The translations under genes and the position numbers were made by a program. Source: Turritopsis dohrnii (Eukaryota > Cnidaria > Hydrozoa > Anthoathecata > Oceaniidae). Taken from it: a stretch of DNA of 64,000 bases. Each line of letters starts with the position of its first letter. Position 1 is the stretch's first letter. Positions 1 to 11,702 of this stretch are shown piece by piece. Under the pieces are notes generated by a model that saw only the letters and a list, made by a program, of their open reading frames with translations, did no database searches and had not been told where the DNA came from. Location of the stretch: positions 3,286,001-3,350,000 of the forward strand of contig BQMF02000002.1 of NCBI GenBank assembly GCA_027922465.2, written 5' to 3'.

Positions 1-2496
1 TTACATTCCAAAGACTGCATACCACCCATATTATTAATATAAGCTATGGCAGTAGTGTTATCACACCTAACTTGAATATGTTTAAATTGTGCATTTTTAG
101 AAAAAGTCATGATCCTAATAAATATAGCTTTCAGTTCAAGCCAATTGATATGTTTTTCCTTTTCTAATTCTGACCACTGACCCCCTGAAGACTTGTGCCC
201 ATCAGTGATGCCCCAACCAAGTTTGCTAGCATCTGTAAAAATGACCAAGTCAATTGGAAGAGATCTAATATAATGAAAAGAAGAATGAATGTTGTCCTTC
301 CACCAGATGAGCTCATTGATAGCATTATCTGAAAGCGTCATATGACTGTCCAAATTACCCTTATTAAATTTTAAAGCCTTAATTTTGTCTCTCTCCAAAT
401 GTCTATATAATAATTTGCCAAAGGGAACTGCTGGCAAACTAGAGACAATATTACCAATAACACTAGCTACAGATCTAATACTATGTTTTTCAGATTTACA
501 AATGAGTTTCCTACATAAATTGGATACCTTCTCCTTTTTCTGCAAGGTGAGAGTGATAGTCATAGAGACTGAATTAAACTCAAATCCCAAAAAGGTAATA
601 CAAGTCTTAGGTATAAAATCAGATTTCTCAGCATGTATGGTAAATCCCAGAGAACGAAGTGTATTGACTGTGTCAACAACATTCTCATGGCAACTCTGAA
701 AAGTTTTCCCCTGTAGGTAAGAATCGTCAACATAAACAACAGACATGTGACCATTCTGTGTTAGCCGAGAAAAAGGAACCTTATTCACTTTTGTGAATAA
801 CCTCATAGCTGGGCCATATCTATTCGGCATACAAACGAATTGATAAAACAATTTCCTGTGGATAAACTTCAAGTATTTGATATGGTCTGGAGCAATAGGT
901 ATAGAGAAAAAAGCATCTTAAAGATCTACTGAAGCCATATAACAGTTCGGTTCAATAGCATCTAAAACATTTTGTATAGACTCCATTTTAAAATGTTTGT
1001 AAACAATATTAGTATTCAATTGCTTTAAATTGAGAATCATACGTTTAGAACCATCTTTTTTAGGTCTAGTGAAAAGATTTGATACAAATTGAACAGATTC
1101 ATTTTGAGTACATTGAACAACTTAATAGTTTATCAATTTCCACATCTAAACATGTAAGTTCATCCTCAGACATGGAACACATATATGTACTTTATGTTGT
1201 TGTGGAGGGTTAATAAAATCTAGTCTTAACCCTTCCCTAACTATATTTAGAATATATGGATCAGTTGTGTAAGTTTTCCAAACATCATAGAAATAGTTGA
1301 TATTATCAGCTTTGTAAGCTTTCATATCAGCTGCTAGGATATCTAAGTAAAAAGAATCAAAATTTTGTACCTCTATTGGCTTTTCCTTGATTTTGTGTGA
1401 CTTGATTGTTTGCCTCTTGCAGCTGTTGTGTAGTACCCCGATCTGCGTCCCCTTGGGAATTTTGAAGGACGTTGGTAGTTTTTTGAACTATTAAAAGTTC
1501 TCATAGAAGATTTTACTTCAGAAATACGTTTGGAAATATTTTCTCCAAACAAAAGATCCCCTTTAGTACTCTCTGGATCGAAAACTAGGGTTTTAACTCA
1601 CGAGAACTATATGACAGGAACTCCCTCCTGAGGCTATCAGTATACGAATTGATGCCCGCCATGATGTTAGTGGCCTCCATGCACTTTTTAACATGTCCTT
1701 CCAATAAAGACTTAACCTCTTTACGATCCAAAGATTTATTGTTATTATTATCCATGAATGTCATAATATCATTGACTGATTCAATCATACATGAGGAGCT
1801 TTTAGTAAGGGCCATTTGTACTTTTTGAAATTTCAAATCTGTAGATTTTGATTTGGAAGAAGTGGCATTGTTCCAAATTTCCGGATTACATTTTTTAACT
1901 CTCATATCAATGTTAGCTGGAATACCATGCCTTTTCAGCTTATCGAGATATTTTTCCTTAGGTAAGGGCTTGTTCCAAATGTCGTTTACACACTTTGCTA
2001 AATTATCCTTAATGGCAGGCCCTGCCTCTTGATCTATATTCACTTCATCTTGAAGTGAGGCAATCAGGTTGTTAAAATTATCCTCTTCTGCATCCCTATC
2101 AGAACCAGCAGAAGTACCTAACAAATTATCTATTTGGTCCTCAATATCATCGTCTTCTTCCCCAAGACTTAACAAAGGGTATTCATCACTTTCTTCCTCC
2201 ACTTGTATCCTTTTCTTACTTTTAGAATTCACCTCACTCATCCTTTTAGATGATGATGATGAAGGCATTGATGAAGAAAGAGTTGCTTGCTGTGCAAGAA
2301 AGGTATGACTCTGTGAGTGACCCTGTGGGTTATGTATTAAAGAAGGCTGTGCCTGAGAATTTGCTTGCAAGATACTTATTGCAGCTGTATTTCCTTGAAT
2401 ATCTTGCTGTACCTGTTGGAGTGTGTGCAATACTTGAGTTAAAACTTCTGTGGTTTGCTCAGAAGACAACTGACTTATTAATGTTCCCTGTTCCAT
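1..2496 (-). pseudogene. DIRS-type retroelement, 5' part (gag + RT/RNase H), decayed and cut by the window edge
   Basis: Read on the minus strand. A gag-like frame (303 codons, 2496 to 1585) has a Gln-rich start, acidic and Ser-rich stretches and no zinc knuckle. It breaks near 1590, where the sense frame continues in another phase to about 1400. From about 1130 to 1 the strand reads as a DIRS-class reverse transcriptase: FVSNLFTRPKKDG, then MASVDL-stop-DAFFSIP, the catalytic YVDD near 745, and an RNase H start (FTDASKLGWGITDG) near 230. The in-frame TAA after MASVDL (about 917) and the gag frameshift mean it cannot make the full product. The tyrosine recombinase expected for DIRS elements would lie beyond base 1. 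The family call rests on the RT motifs and on similarity in layout to the complete element at 46-50 kb. Confidence 0.75.
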
Positions 2497-2741
2497 AACG
2501 TGTTAGATAAAGAATAGGAAGAAAATACTTATCTCGATTATGTCCTTCTTGTCCGTCTTGTCGCTTCGAAAGCCAAGGCTGAATTGAGCTTCGAGATCCG
2601 AGTGCCGTCTCTCATTTACCCAACTCACGGTTGGGTGAGCAAGAACGACCAGTAACAGAATGGAAACATCGAAGCATTCCGGTAAAGTAGTGATGGCCGT
2701 AGCTAAATCTGATATAGTACAGTCGATCGGTTCTATTCAAG

Positions 2742-3436
2742 TACCGTAATGCTTCGAATAAACGCCCAGGGCGTTTATTAAATTTTTCGAAGATTTTTGG
2801 GGGCGTTTATTCGAGGGAGGCGTTTATTCGAGGAAGGCGTTTTTTAAATTTTGGAAAAATGGACAAAAAAGAATGCTCTAAAATTCTATGAAAATTATGC
2901 AACGTGTGCAACTAAATGATCAATCAAAAAGGAAGGGTCTTTTTGAGCTGTAGTTCTTCTAAGTGAAAAAACCACGTCTTCTCATGAACTTTTCACACCA
3001 GCCTCTGCTTGCCACAAAAGAATCTTGGACTACACAGGATCTTCATTCTTTTTATTGAACATCTTTTTAGCTTTAAAAATGATCATTTTCCTACTAAAAG
3101 GAGCATTGTATGCCTTATATTATCTTTTATTTTACGGTTTTATACAGTTGGTTTAAATTAGTACATTTTGTAACTATGTGTAACCAACTATAAATAAATA
3201 AATAAATAAAAAAATAAATTTTCATCCGTTGTTGGTAAACGCACAAAACCAGGTGTTCTTTCAACTGCTCGTCGATACATTTTCTCACGCCTCCTTCTAG
3301 TTTATTAAATAATTTCACTTTTTCAGGGGGGTGTTCATTCGAGGGGGGCGTTTATTAAATAATTTTACTTTTTCAGGGGGCGTTTATTCAAAGGGGCGTT
3401 TAAAAGAAGGAGGCGTTTATTCGAAGCTTTACGGTA
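2742..3436. mobile_element. Non-autonomous TIR DNA element (TA-flanked)
   Basis: The left end reads TACCGTAATGCTTCGAATAA. The right end is its inverted counterpart, with one base difference (TACCGTAAAGCTTCGAATAA when reversed). TA on both sides fits a TA target duplication. Next to each end, GGGGGCGTTTATTCGA-type motifs repeat several times as subterminal repeats. There is no transposase frame in the 695 bp, so this is a MITE-like derivative. TA duplication fits the Tc1/mariner/pogo group, but the superfamily is not proven. The (AAAT)n stretch near 3190 is a simple repeat inside it. Confidence 0.75.
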
Positions 3437-3960
3437 TGTGCTGGTCAAGATGCGGGAGCAGAAGCTGCAATACATGCCATGGCTGATCTTTATAACCAGG
3501 AGTCAACAGAAGGAGTACTGTTAATCGATGCCGAAAATGCATTCAACTCGATTAATCGAAAAGCGATGCTACATAACATAGCAATCATATGTCAAATAGT
3601 TTACACCTACATCAAAAACTGCTACAATATACCATCATGCCTTTTTGTCTTAGGAGGAATGGAAGTGGGACTGACACGACTCCTTCAAAAGCTTCTCAAA
3701 GTGATCGACGAAAATAATCTAGATGCCAAAGAAGTCACCTTTGCTGATGACATCACAGCTGCAGGTACTATTGCAAGTCTGAAAACATATTGGGATGAGA
3801 TGAAACACACTGGTCCAGTCTATGATTACCACCCGAAAGCATCGAAATCTCACCTAGAGTTAAAGAACACCACTTCGAAAAAGCAAAAGAAATCTTCGAT
3901 GGTACTGGAGTAAATATTTTCGACGTAAGGGTGTTTGACCCAAGCGCCTCTAGGTACTCA
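3437..3960 (+). pseudogene. Reverse transcriptase fragment (non-LTR-like), internally deleted
   Basis: The open frame from 3479 extends upstream in sense and reads like a common metazoan RT fragment: a CAGQDAGAEAAIHAM-like start, then VLLIDAENAFNSINR (RT motif A region) and VTFADDITAAG (motif C region with ADD). Between VLGGMEVG and the motif C segment the usual RT middle, including the palm segment with its QGDP-type motif, is missing, so about 150 residues have been lost. The start is cut by the neighbouring TIR element at 3436. The fragment is not expected to be functional. Confidence 0.6.
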
Positions 3961-4371
3961 GCCCGAAGTCTGGAGAAGTGTTATCACTAGCATGTAGCTT
4001 TAGCTAAAAATGCCCCCGCGCTCAAACATTCCAATTTGTACACGCAGCAAGCTATACATTGCAAGCCTATACAACGGAAACAAAAACAAACATAGTCCTA
4101 TGTCACACTGATGCTAATATACCTTTCAAAAAGTGTAAATAAGGCTTAACAAGTAACATCAGAAAGTATTTGCTACAAACAAAAGAAATGTGTGAACTAA
4201 AACCATGGATACGTATTTTTATAATCAAAATAAGATTAAGATTTTTTAAAGAAATTCTGTAAGAGCCAAAAGAAAAAAAAAACTTTTTCAAAAAAAAAAA
4301 TTAGAGCGAAAAATCCTTAGAAATCTGCGTTTCAAACTTTGATTCGAAACAAAACATAGCCAAAGTTTACA

Positions 4372-5012
4372 AAAAACACAAGAAAAAAATATAAAAATGT
4401 TTTATTGATCATGATCTTTGGAGGACAGAAAGAAGAAAAACACGAAGAACGACAATTTGTAGGCTTTCTTGCATACACAGAAATCCAATTAAAATCTTTA
4501 GTCACCCCCCTCAAAAAATTGGTCACTTTTCTTTCTTTCTCCAATTAAAATCTTTTTAAGGCAAGATCCGCCAAAAATCAGTGCATTGAATAAAATTTTT
4601 ATTGAATGAAAGATTTAGCTAGAGCTAAAACATATACAAAAATGGTGGACAAAATTCCAGATTTGAAGCTGTGCTTTAAAATCCTTGTCGTTCACTTCAC
4701 AAAAACAACACAAAAGTAATATGAAAATTGTCTAAGCATACGAACTTCCTAAATAACATAGTATAATATAATAATAAATTAGGAAAATAAACATTCTGTC
4801 TCCCCCACCTACGTACGGTCCTGTCATGCTTTGACATGGAAAAAAAGCAAAGTCAGCTAATAATTGTATACCACCGTGTAACGTCAACATGAAAGTTGGA
4901 GGATGATGATGAAGATGATGATGAACAAAATCGGAAACTGACATTCGCCTATCTCGCTCGTGAAACTACTATGCCTCCTCGCTCGCTTACGCTCGCTGCG
5001 GGGGCAATTAAA
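4372..5012. repeat. Dispersed repeat, copy 1 (second copy at 53.8 kb)
   Basis: Several blocks match 53811-54223 in the same order and orientation: GTTTTATTGATCATGATC, AAGCTGTGCTT..AAAATCCTTGTCG, CCTAAATAACATA, TACCACCGTGTAA, an ATGATG/GAAGAT tract, AACAAAATCGGAAACTGACA, and a GCCTCCTCGCTCGC end followed by ACGCTCGCT. Between the blocks the copies differ by indels. The short frames in it are not conserved between the copies, so I treat it as a non-coding interspersed repeat of unknown class. Confidence 0.7.
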
Positions 5013-6115
5013 ACGAGAGAGAAACGAAAAACGCATATTGTGAGCGTATCCTCAACATTGAACACCCCTCGTATTTACAATTCAAGGAGGAATGGGACGT
5101 GAATGCACCTCATTCATCAGTCGATTATGCAAAATGATTGCCGAAAAGAAAAACTGAACAACTCTCGGTTACCATATCGTGGGTGCGGATAAAGCTATCG
5201 CATGCGCTGATGAGATCATGTTTATTATGCTTACGTGGTTCAAGAACGATAAAAAACAACCCTAACGGGACGTCGCTATCTGGTGATCTTAGCCAATAAT
5301 GTGGTCTGAAAGTATGAATAGATATAACAAAAAAATATTAATAAAAAAATATAAAATATTATTTATACATAGTATATATATATATAGAAAATACTTGTAA
5401 TTTTATAGAACGGTCATTTGAAAAAACTTATTGGGTATTTGTATAGAATCAATGTATTCTGTGAAATATATATGCTACTACGTTAAAAAAATAAATAAAT
5501 AAAAAAATGGAAACATCGTTACAAAACAACGATGGTATAATAAAAACAGTTGATTAACTGTTTACATGCTTCGGAGGAATGTCGAGAGAATTTAGTCATT
5601 CTATAACAGACTTGCAGAAATGCTTGCAGGAAAAAGAGGGAACACCGCTGAGTGTCACCAAAAGTTGGTTTTAAGGACCAAACTTAGTTTTTATCTCCTA
5701 AGACCACAACTAATATGTATCAGGGGATCAAGAGGGGTACGAAAAACGGTTCAAGAGATAGAATCGCTATCTGATACCGACTTGAAAATAATCACGGAAG
5801 AGTCAATGATGGGGAGATTTCGCGGAATGTAACTTTCTTAGTTGATTGTGTTATGTTTACCATCGTTTTAAATGTTGTCAAGAAAACTCACTCTCAGTCA
5901 ATTAAATGTGGTTTTAGTTGAATTTCATTAAAGAAGCGGATAGATTCATACAAAAGCGGATATTTGTGTTAAACTATTTATATTTTGGCCCGGATTGCCC
6001 CCATCTTGGTCAAATCTGACAAAAACGACTGTCAAATGCGAAATCAGCACCATTCAAATGCATTTCTATTGCAATTGAATTTCACCGCATCTCGGGATTT
6101 TGGAATATGCACAAA
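5013..6115. other. Intergenic, no supported gene
   Basis: AT-rich sequence with a TA-rich tract around 5330-5400 and an (AAAT)n-like tract near 5490. A 70-codon frame at 5620-5832 has no recognisable domain and no flanking splice signals that I trust. Confidence 0.4.
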
Positions 6116-7668
6116 AGAAAGTCTACGGCAACGCCGACAGACGTCTTGAAGACGGATTATCAGAAACAAGAAAGACACCTTTTGAGTAAGGTTGAAAACC
6201 CCAACTCTAACTTAAAACCATAATAATATTAATAAACATTCTCAGAAAACTATTTTGAGTATCCATCCTTTGTTTTTCATCTGAAATGCTTGATGCTTGC
6301 ATAGAGTTATGGATTTACATTTGTTTGTAACACACATGACCAGATAATGCTTTCCATTTAATTCCTGCAGTTGTGCGTGCAAAAGGCGCCGCTTTTACAG
6401 ATGAGAACGTTTTTGTATGCCCATCGATAAGCTATCTGTCTATTTAACTTGTTTTATTATTCAATGTTTCTCTATGACAACTATTTTATTTTAAGCTTGT
6501 TCTATCTTGTTACGAACCTTAATATTTTATGAAATCCTTTAAAAGTAAAAGGTATTGTAAACAGTTTTGAATAAAGGTAGCGATAAAAGGAACTGAAGCG
6601 CAGAGAGAATGGAATATTATATTGCAAGTGTTCGGTCTTCCTAACGTGTAAAATTAATTATCTTGAACTTGTGATATATATCTGCTGTAAAACAAAAGAT
6701 GAATGTTGAAAAAGAGCTCGTTTTTCCTCTTTCTTCTTTAATAAAAAATCTTCCATCATACAGTTCAAATATTTTTAAATCCATTTCTTATCAAGGAATA
6801 TGCTACACTGGAAATAGATGCTTTGTAGGTAGATACTTCAAGTAATGATAGCTCCAAGTATTCAACATGAGGAGAATTCCTCCTACCAAAACTGCTTATC
6901 TTTTTCATAAACTAAATAAGCCTCGATTAGTTCTTCTCTGAGCATGCGTAGGAATATTGCACGCGTAATCGTTTTATAAACATTACACATTTCAATTTGA
7001 CCATCAGTTCCAGGATAGGACTTTTTCATTGTTTACTTTTTTTACTTTTCGATCATAAATTTCGGGTTTGCTACAAAACAGCAGGTCAATAGTGTTGTTT
7101 TTTTTTAGGTCTGGATATAAAGTCAGTTTCATACATCTTCACTTACTCCGCCGATGGTCTACAATTAGTTCATTCAATGGGATACGTTCAACGATGGAGA
7201 GCATGTGAAAAGCACTTTGTTCTTTATATATAATATACTCTTTTTCATCTTCTTTTTATTATTAAGTGTTATTTTAATATCTGTTTGCATGCTTTGTGTA
7301 GTTTAATTTTTCGTTAATGTTATTTGAATTTTGATAAAGAAACAGCTGCTTTTAAAATATATCTTACAAATGAAATTACTAATACTCTCGTGCGAGAACT
7401 TGATGATTGTTTACGAGTTCACCTCCTCTACAACGGAGAGAAATTGCTCTTACAATTTTGGGGTTAGTTGGTTCTGTGGAAACTGATTTTGATATTTGTT
7501 GCGTCATCTTCTATGGTGAAACGTTTTTCATTGTTATATTGTTTTATTTGGCAATGTCATGAACAGAACTTTTTTATAGTAATCGTTTTCCCGCAGAAGA
7601 ATTATTAGTGAACCAGCATGTGTAGATGTGAATGACATACTTAACGATATGGATTTTAATTGGAAATA
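6112..7668 (+). CDS. Possible multi-exon gene of unknown function (exon-like segments)
   Basis: Several short segments look like coding exons. (1) An ATG near 6112 starts MHKRKSTATPTDVLKTDYQK and runs to a strong donor GTAAGG near 6186. (2) After an acceptor-like TTCTCAG near 6243 comes a short open stretch. (3) After CCTGCAG near 6370 comes VVRAKGAAFTDENVFVCPS. (4) After a poly-T AG near 7108 comes LDIKSVSYIFTYSADGLQLV and onward. (5) 7371-7460 encodes TNEITNTLVRELDDCLRVHL and onward, with a donor-like GGTTAG. (6) After CCCGCAG near 7598 comes RIISEPACVDVNDILNDMDF and a stop near 7669. I could not fit every phase or recognise a family, so exon limits are approximate and the gene model is tentative. 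It lies just upstream of the K+ channel on the same strand. Confidence 0.35.
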
Positions 7669-7818
7669 ATGAAAAAAGATATATTTGAAAACATGTTAAT
7701 AAAGTGTTGGAAAATATTTTCTAGTAAACAGCAAGCCCTCTAAAATTTCAATTCATGTTTTCAAGGTAACCGAAAAAGGGATATCACTAACTATACAAAG
7801 ATTTGCATTCCTAGTGTT

Positions 7819-9583
7819 ATGAAAGTTAAAGACATTTTCATGGCCTGTGCACGAAATGTGATGAAAGATAATGAAAAAAAAGTTACAACCAACATCCAAG
7901 ACAATCTTCACACGTCTAAGAAAACGTCAACGGTTAATTCTCGTCAACGGAAGATCACTGTCGTATCCATATCTTCCAACCAACATGCATTAAAAGTTGC
8001 TGACGATGCTGATCAAGAATTACGTAATCGTTCTGTATCCACGGTACGTCTAGAAAAAGTGATATCAGAAATTCAAGAGTTTCATTCAAGAACTGAAATG
8101 CAGCTTCGAAAGAGTGTAAAAAAGCAAGCCAAAGAACTTGGATGGTTTTTCGCCATATTTGTTGTATACGTGATGTTTGGAACTTTTTTGTTCTTCTATA
8201 TCGAAGAATGTTCAGGGGCAGCCGTCCCAAACGATGGCAGTGTACCGAATACTAAAGACATTGTTAAAAAACCCATCTACAAGAACTTGACACAAACATG
8301 TTTTACTTTATATGAAATATTTCTAAACAACACAATATCACCAGATACGTCACTCGAAAGAAACATCAATACATACACGAACGCTTGTAAACATATTATT
8401 GCCGATGCAGCATTTCCTGTGGTTGTCATGGAGAAACTCACACAAAAGTGCGATGTAAATGAGTTCATGCTTTTAAAATATGCTGAATTCACAATTTTTA
8501 CACTCCTCACAATAGGTACCTTGTTTCAACTAGCCATCGTTTCTTTACATTTCTTTCGTTTAACTCTATCTCTGCAAGAAATATCTTGCTTACACATTGA
8601 TTTGGTTTTTTGTTTATTTTGTTGTTGTGAAATCATGCTTAAAAGGTATGCACCCCTTCGTTTAGGTTATGGCAACACAACACCATCCACGATCACTGGC
8701 AGGATGTGTTTGATATTGTACGCGGTTGTTGGCATTCCGCTGGCAGTAACAATGTACAGTGTTGCAGGTAAATTCACTTTCTTGCATCTAGATACCTAAT
8801 ATTGTTATTATATATTTTCAATTGTGCGAGAAAGGGATGCAGTATTTTTAGATTGTTGAAAAAAAGTTTATACATCGCTTCTTGTGAAAAACAGAAATCC
8901 AATTTTTGTTTTCAGGAAAACTTATCGTGCAAATTATTACATTACTGATTCGTATGTTTCACAGTCGCATATTTCGAGCTTCTAAGGAGGTGACACATAT
9001 TCAGTTGAAAACTCTCGGCGTCAGCATCTTCTTCATGGTCGTCATACTGCTTATTGGATGTTCTGTTACAACTTCCAAACAGATGGAACAATTAGATTTT
9101 TTATCTAGCCTTTATTTCTGGTTCGTCAGCTTAACAACCATTGGTTACGGCGATATTCATTTTGCTCGTAACAAACATTTATCTAATCCCCACCTACTTA
9201 TTTTATCAGCTGGAAATATTTTATTTGGGCTTGGCATAATGGCGGCCATTATTGAAGCATTTTCGTTAGCACTGGAAAAAAAAGATTTACAAATGAGTAC
9301 GATCATTATTGATGAAGAAGATTTCGCTGAAAATGAGGTTGAAATGCAAACACGAGGGAGAGGAAAGATTTTTTCACCTATTGAGGAACATGCTTTTGAA
9401 ACAAACATAGCTGACCATTCACAAAGTAGCAGTGGGAGTGAAAGCAACCAACGGTCAACTCTGAACAACGGTATTGTCAACTCAAGTCACATTTTCGATG
9501 ACGAAGTTTTGCTCACAGATTGTGTGCATCGTGAAAATGTCAGCAGGTGGAGCGTCACAAAATCTGGAGTGATGAGAAAATAA
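7819..9583 (+). CDS. Two-pore-domain potassium channel (K2P/KCNK family), three exons
   Basis: Joining 7819-8515, 8666-8767 and 8916-9583 gives about 488 residues. Both introns are about 150 bp, with GT-AG ends and phases that restore the motifs. The first junction recreates the selectivity filter TIGYGN (near residue 233). The second filter is TIGYGD (near residue 343). Order: a basic N-terminus of about 105 residues, TM1 (GWFFAIFVVYVMFGTFLFFY), a long extracellular cap loop with NLT and NNT glycosylation sequons, P1, TM2 with GIPL, TM3 (SIFFMVVILLIG), P2, TM4 (LFGLGIMAAIIEAFSLAL), and an acidic, Ser-rich C-tail. The family passes background K+ leak current at the plasma membrane as dimers. 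An in-frame stop at 7741 precedes the ATG, and acceptor-like CAAG (7765) and CCTAG (7814) upstream leave room for a 5' exon. The K2P call is firm, but the subtype cannot be told. Confidence 0.93.
8516..8665 (+). other. K2P intron 1, splitting the first pore filter
   Basis: Donor ATAG|GTACCT and acceptor TTTAG|GTTATG. Splicing turns ACA ATA G + GT TAT GGC into Thr-Ile-Gly-Tyr-Gly. Reading through the intron keeps a frame open but destroys the filter, so splicing is required for a working channel. Confidence 0.9.
8768..8915 (+). other. K2P intron 2, after TM2
   Basis: Donor GCAG|GTAAAT and acceptor TTTTCAG|GAAAAC. The joined codons read Ala-Gly-Lys-Leu, continuing from the end of TM2 into the cytoplasmic loop. 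Confidence 0.88.
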
Positions 9584-9725
9584 AACGCATTTCTTTTTCT
9601 CGATGGGAGAATGGATAGAATGGACAAAGTGGCTTATGTAGTTTTCTGGTCAAACAGAAATTTCATATAATTATTGAGTATGAATTACTTGCTTGAAATT
9701 CTTTCAAAGATATCTGTACGCCTGA

Positions 9726-10503
9726 AGGGCAGTACACACGGTACGATTTGTAGTATACTACTCATTTTCTGTATACAATTTTTTAAGTGTTCTGTACACG
9801 ATACTACAAGTTGTAAAGCATAAAAAAAAATCAAATTAGAAGACGACGTGGAAGTATAAGTTCTGAGTGCAATTATTGTAGCAACTACCGTAGTAGTGTA
9901 GTGGTTATCACTCTCGTGTTTCATGCGAGAGATCGGGGTTCAATTCCCCTTGGCGGCGATTCACCATGCGCAAGTGAATGTACCATAGCGCCGGGTCGAC
10001 CCATGCCATGTGAGGGAAAATGGGTAGATGATACATCGGGTATTGCAGGAAGGTCATCCAGAAGAGCACAGGCCCTTGATTGGGTTTGTGTCACTCATGA
10101 GAGTGTCAAATACTTCGGAGCCTCCAAGCTTAGGTTGGAGTGAGGCTAGCCACGTAAAACAATACCAAATAAAACAAAAAAAGAAAAAGCGCAAAAAAAA
10201 CCCCCGAAAGTAAAGAAAAGAACGTGAGCTTAGTCTTGAAAAGACAAATCATTAAAGACCTGCATGATACTTCCATTTTCATAAATTTTGTTTTCCTTAT
10301 TCGCCATTTTCGTTCGAACAGAGATCACAAATCACGTAGAAATGTTGTTTTTTCTTTGAAAACGTACTACAAATCGTATAGTTTTAAACTTTTTTTTGTA
10401 GTATGCGACTTGTAGAATCACCCACTTTCTGAACGATTTTAGGCGTATACACGGTGCGATTTGTGACATGCTAAAAATGGTATACTACCGTGTATATTGC
10501 CCT
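9726..10503. mobile_element. Harbinger-like MITE interrupted by a SINE
   Basis: The left end AGGGCAGTACACACGGTA is matched by an inverted right end (AGGGCAATATACACGGTA when reversed). TGA flanks both sides (9723-9725 and 10504-10506), a 3-bp duplication typical of PIF/Harbinger elements. Subterminal GTAGTATACTA and CGATTTGTAG motifs repeat on both sides. No transposase frame is present. The central third is a separate tRNA-derived element (9884-10210). Confidence 0.7.
9884..10210 (+). repeat. tRNA-derived SINE
   Basis: The head (about 9884-9960) has a polymerase III box A (TAGTGTAGTGG) and box B (GGTTCAATTCC). The anticodon-arm-like hairpin CTCGT/GCGAG has a GTTTCAT loop, which would give a UUC (Glu-like) anticodon. 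The acceptor arms do not pair, so this is not a working tRNA. A GC-richer body of about 190 bp (9961-10150) follows, then an A-rich tail ending near 10205. This head-body-tail plan is that of a SINE. I found no clear target duplication. Confidence 0.65.
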
Positions 10504-10893
10504 TGAGAGTGCTAAGAAAAACAGAAACTGATTCCAAAGAAGTTACAGTGTTACCCTTTCCGTCTTCCTTAACCAATCATTTGTCATTATTTAATCAGAA
10601 TTTTTCCCTACTCCTCAGAGCAGTCACAACCACACACAATGATTTATATAGAAGATTCAAGTTTGGGGTTGAATATCATAGTTACCATACCTCTTGGCAA
10701 CGCGTGCACTAGATTTAATTCAATCACATAATCAATTTATAAGATAATGCTCTTCTTGATGATTCAGTGCAATTTGATTTCACATTGCAGCTTGAAGAAG
10801 ATGCATGAGTTAATCAATTAAGCATAGATGTCAGATGTTGATCCATGATTTACAAAGTAGATTCTTTAAAGGTCAAATTAAGCTAATCAAGTC

Positions 10894-11702
10894 TACCCAG
10901 TAAGCATCCGACGTTTAAATGACGGTCAGGATTTGCTCACATGTCACGACCAAACTGACCAAAGCTAACGTTTATTCCACGTCGTGTTATGGTCATAGTT
11001 AGTCATGATCATATCTGACGATCATATGACGAAATGTTAAAATCATAATAATGAACGAAAAGCAACTTTTGTTGCTATATCTACATTTTGTTCTCTTATA
11101 ATTGCACAAAAATATGTTTCCTACTCCAATAACGGTAAATGAATCGATGACGTCATGTTCACGTTCAAACAACGGTCATTAAAACGTCGATATGACGTCG
11201 CTCTTTTCTTAGGAGTTTGATCACATTAAAACATAAACTGCGTGAAAAGAAAGAGAAGCGATAGTGGAATAAAAGCGATGTCCCAGGCACAACAGAATTT
11301 AATTCCTCAAAACTAAACCCAAACTAAATAAGTATGATTTTTAAAAACGTTGGGGAGACGTCGTAACAACCGTTTCTTCGACGTCCATACAACGTCATTT
11401 ACATTCATTATAATCAAAAAAATAATACGCAAAGCTGCGAAAGAAATTAACAATCCAATTTTCAGCTATTTTCCCGCTGTTCTTTTTTATTTCTTTGTTA
11501 GCCCTGTAAGCACAAAGACGTTGTTTCAACGTTGTTTCGACGTCGTATTCCATCGTCGCATGACGGTCGTGTAATGGTCGAAATGGAAACAACAAAACAA
11601 CGTCGGATTTTGACGTCAAAACAACGATTAAGAAAACTCTAAAATGACGTTGCACGGACGTTGTGCAAGGGTCAAAAGAACGAAAACAACATTGCATTGA
11701 CG
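10894..11702. mobile_element. CCCAGT-ended DNA element, left part (truncated by mariner insertion)
   Basis: The left end TACCCAGTAAGCATCCGACG matches the left end of the element at 62258. Many AACGTTG, GACGTC and ACGGTC motifs follow, arranged as short direct and inverted repeats. The segment 11505-11700 is colinear with 62263-62465, starting from a repeated AGCACAAAGACGTTGTTTCA-type block. The right part is missing here because the mariner element starts at 11703. Similar motifs near 14795-14880 may be a displaced remnant. The superfamily is unknown. Confidence 0.6.

Noticed and set aside
4896..5102. 68-codon frame starting MEDDDEDDDEQNRKL, with a relative at 54059-54283
   Set aside because: Comes from the GATGAAGAT tract in a dispersed repeat. 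The frames diverge after the shared block.
9884..9960. A functional tRNA-Glu gene
   Set aside because: Boxes A and B are present but the acceptor stem does not pair, and a SINE-like body and A-rich tail follow.
11395..11697. 100-codon minus-strand frame in the CCCAGT-ended element
   Set aside because: The matching part of the complete copy at 62263-62465 does not keep it, so it arises from the repeat words.
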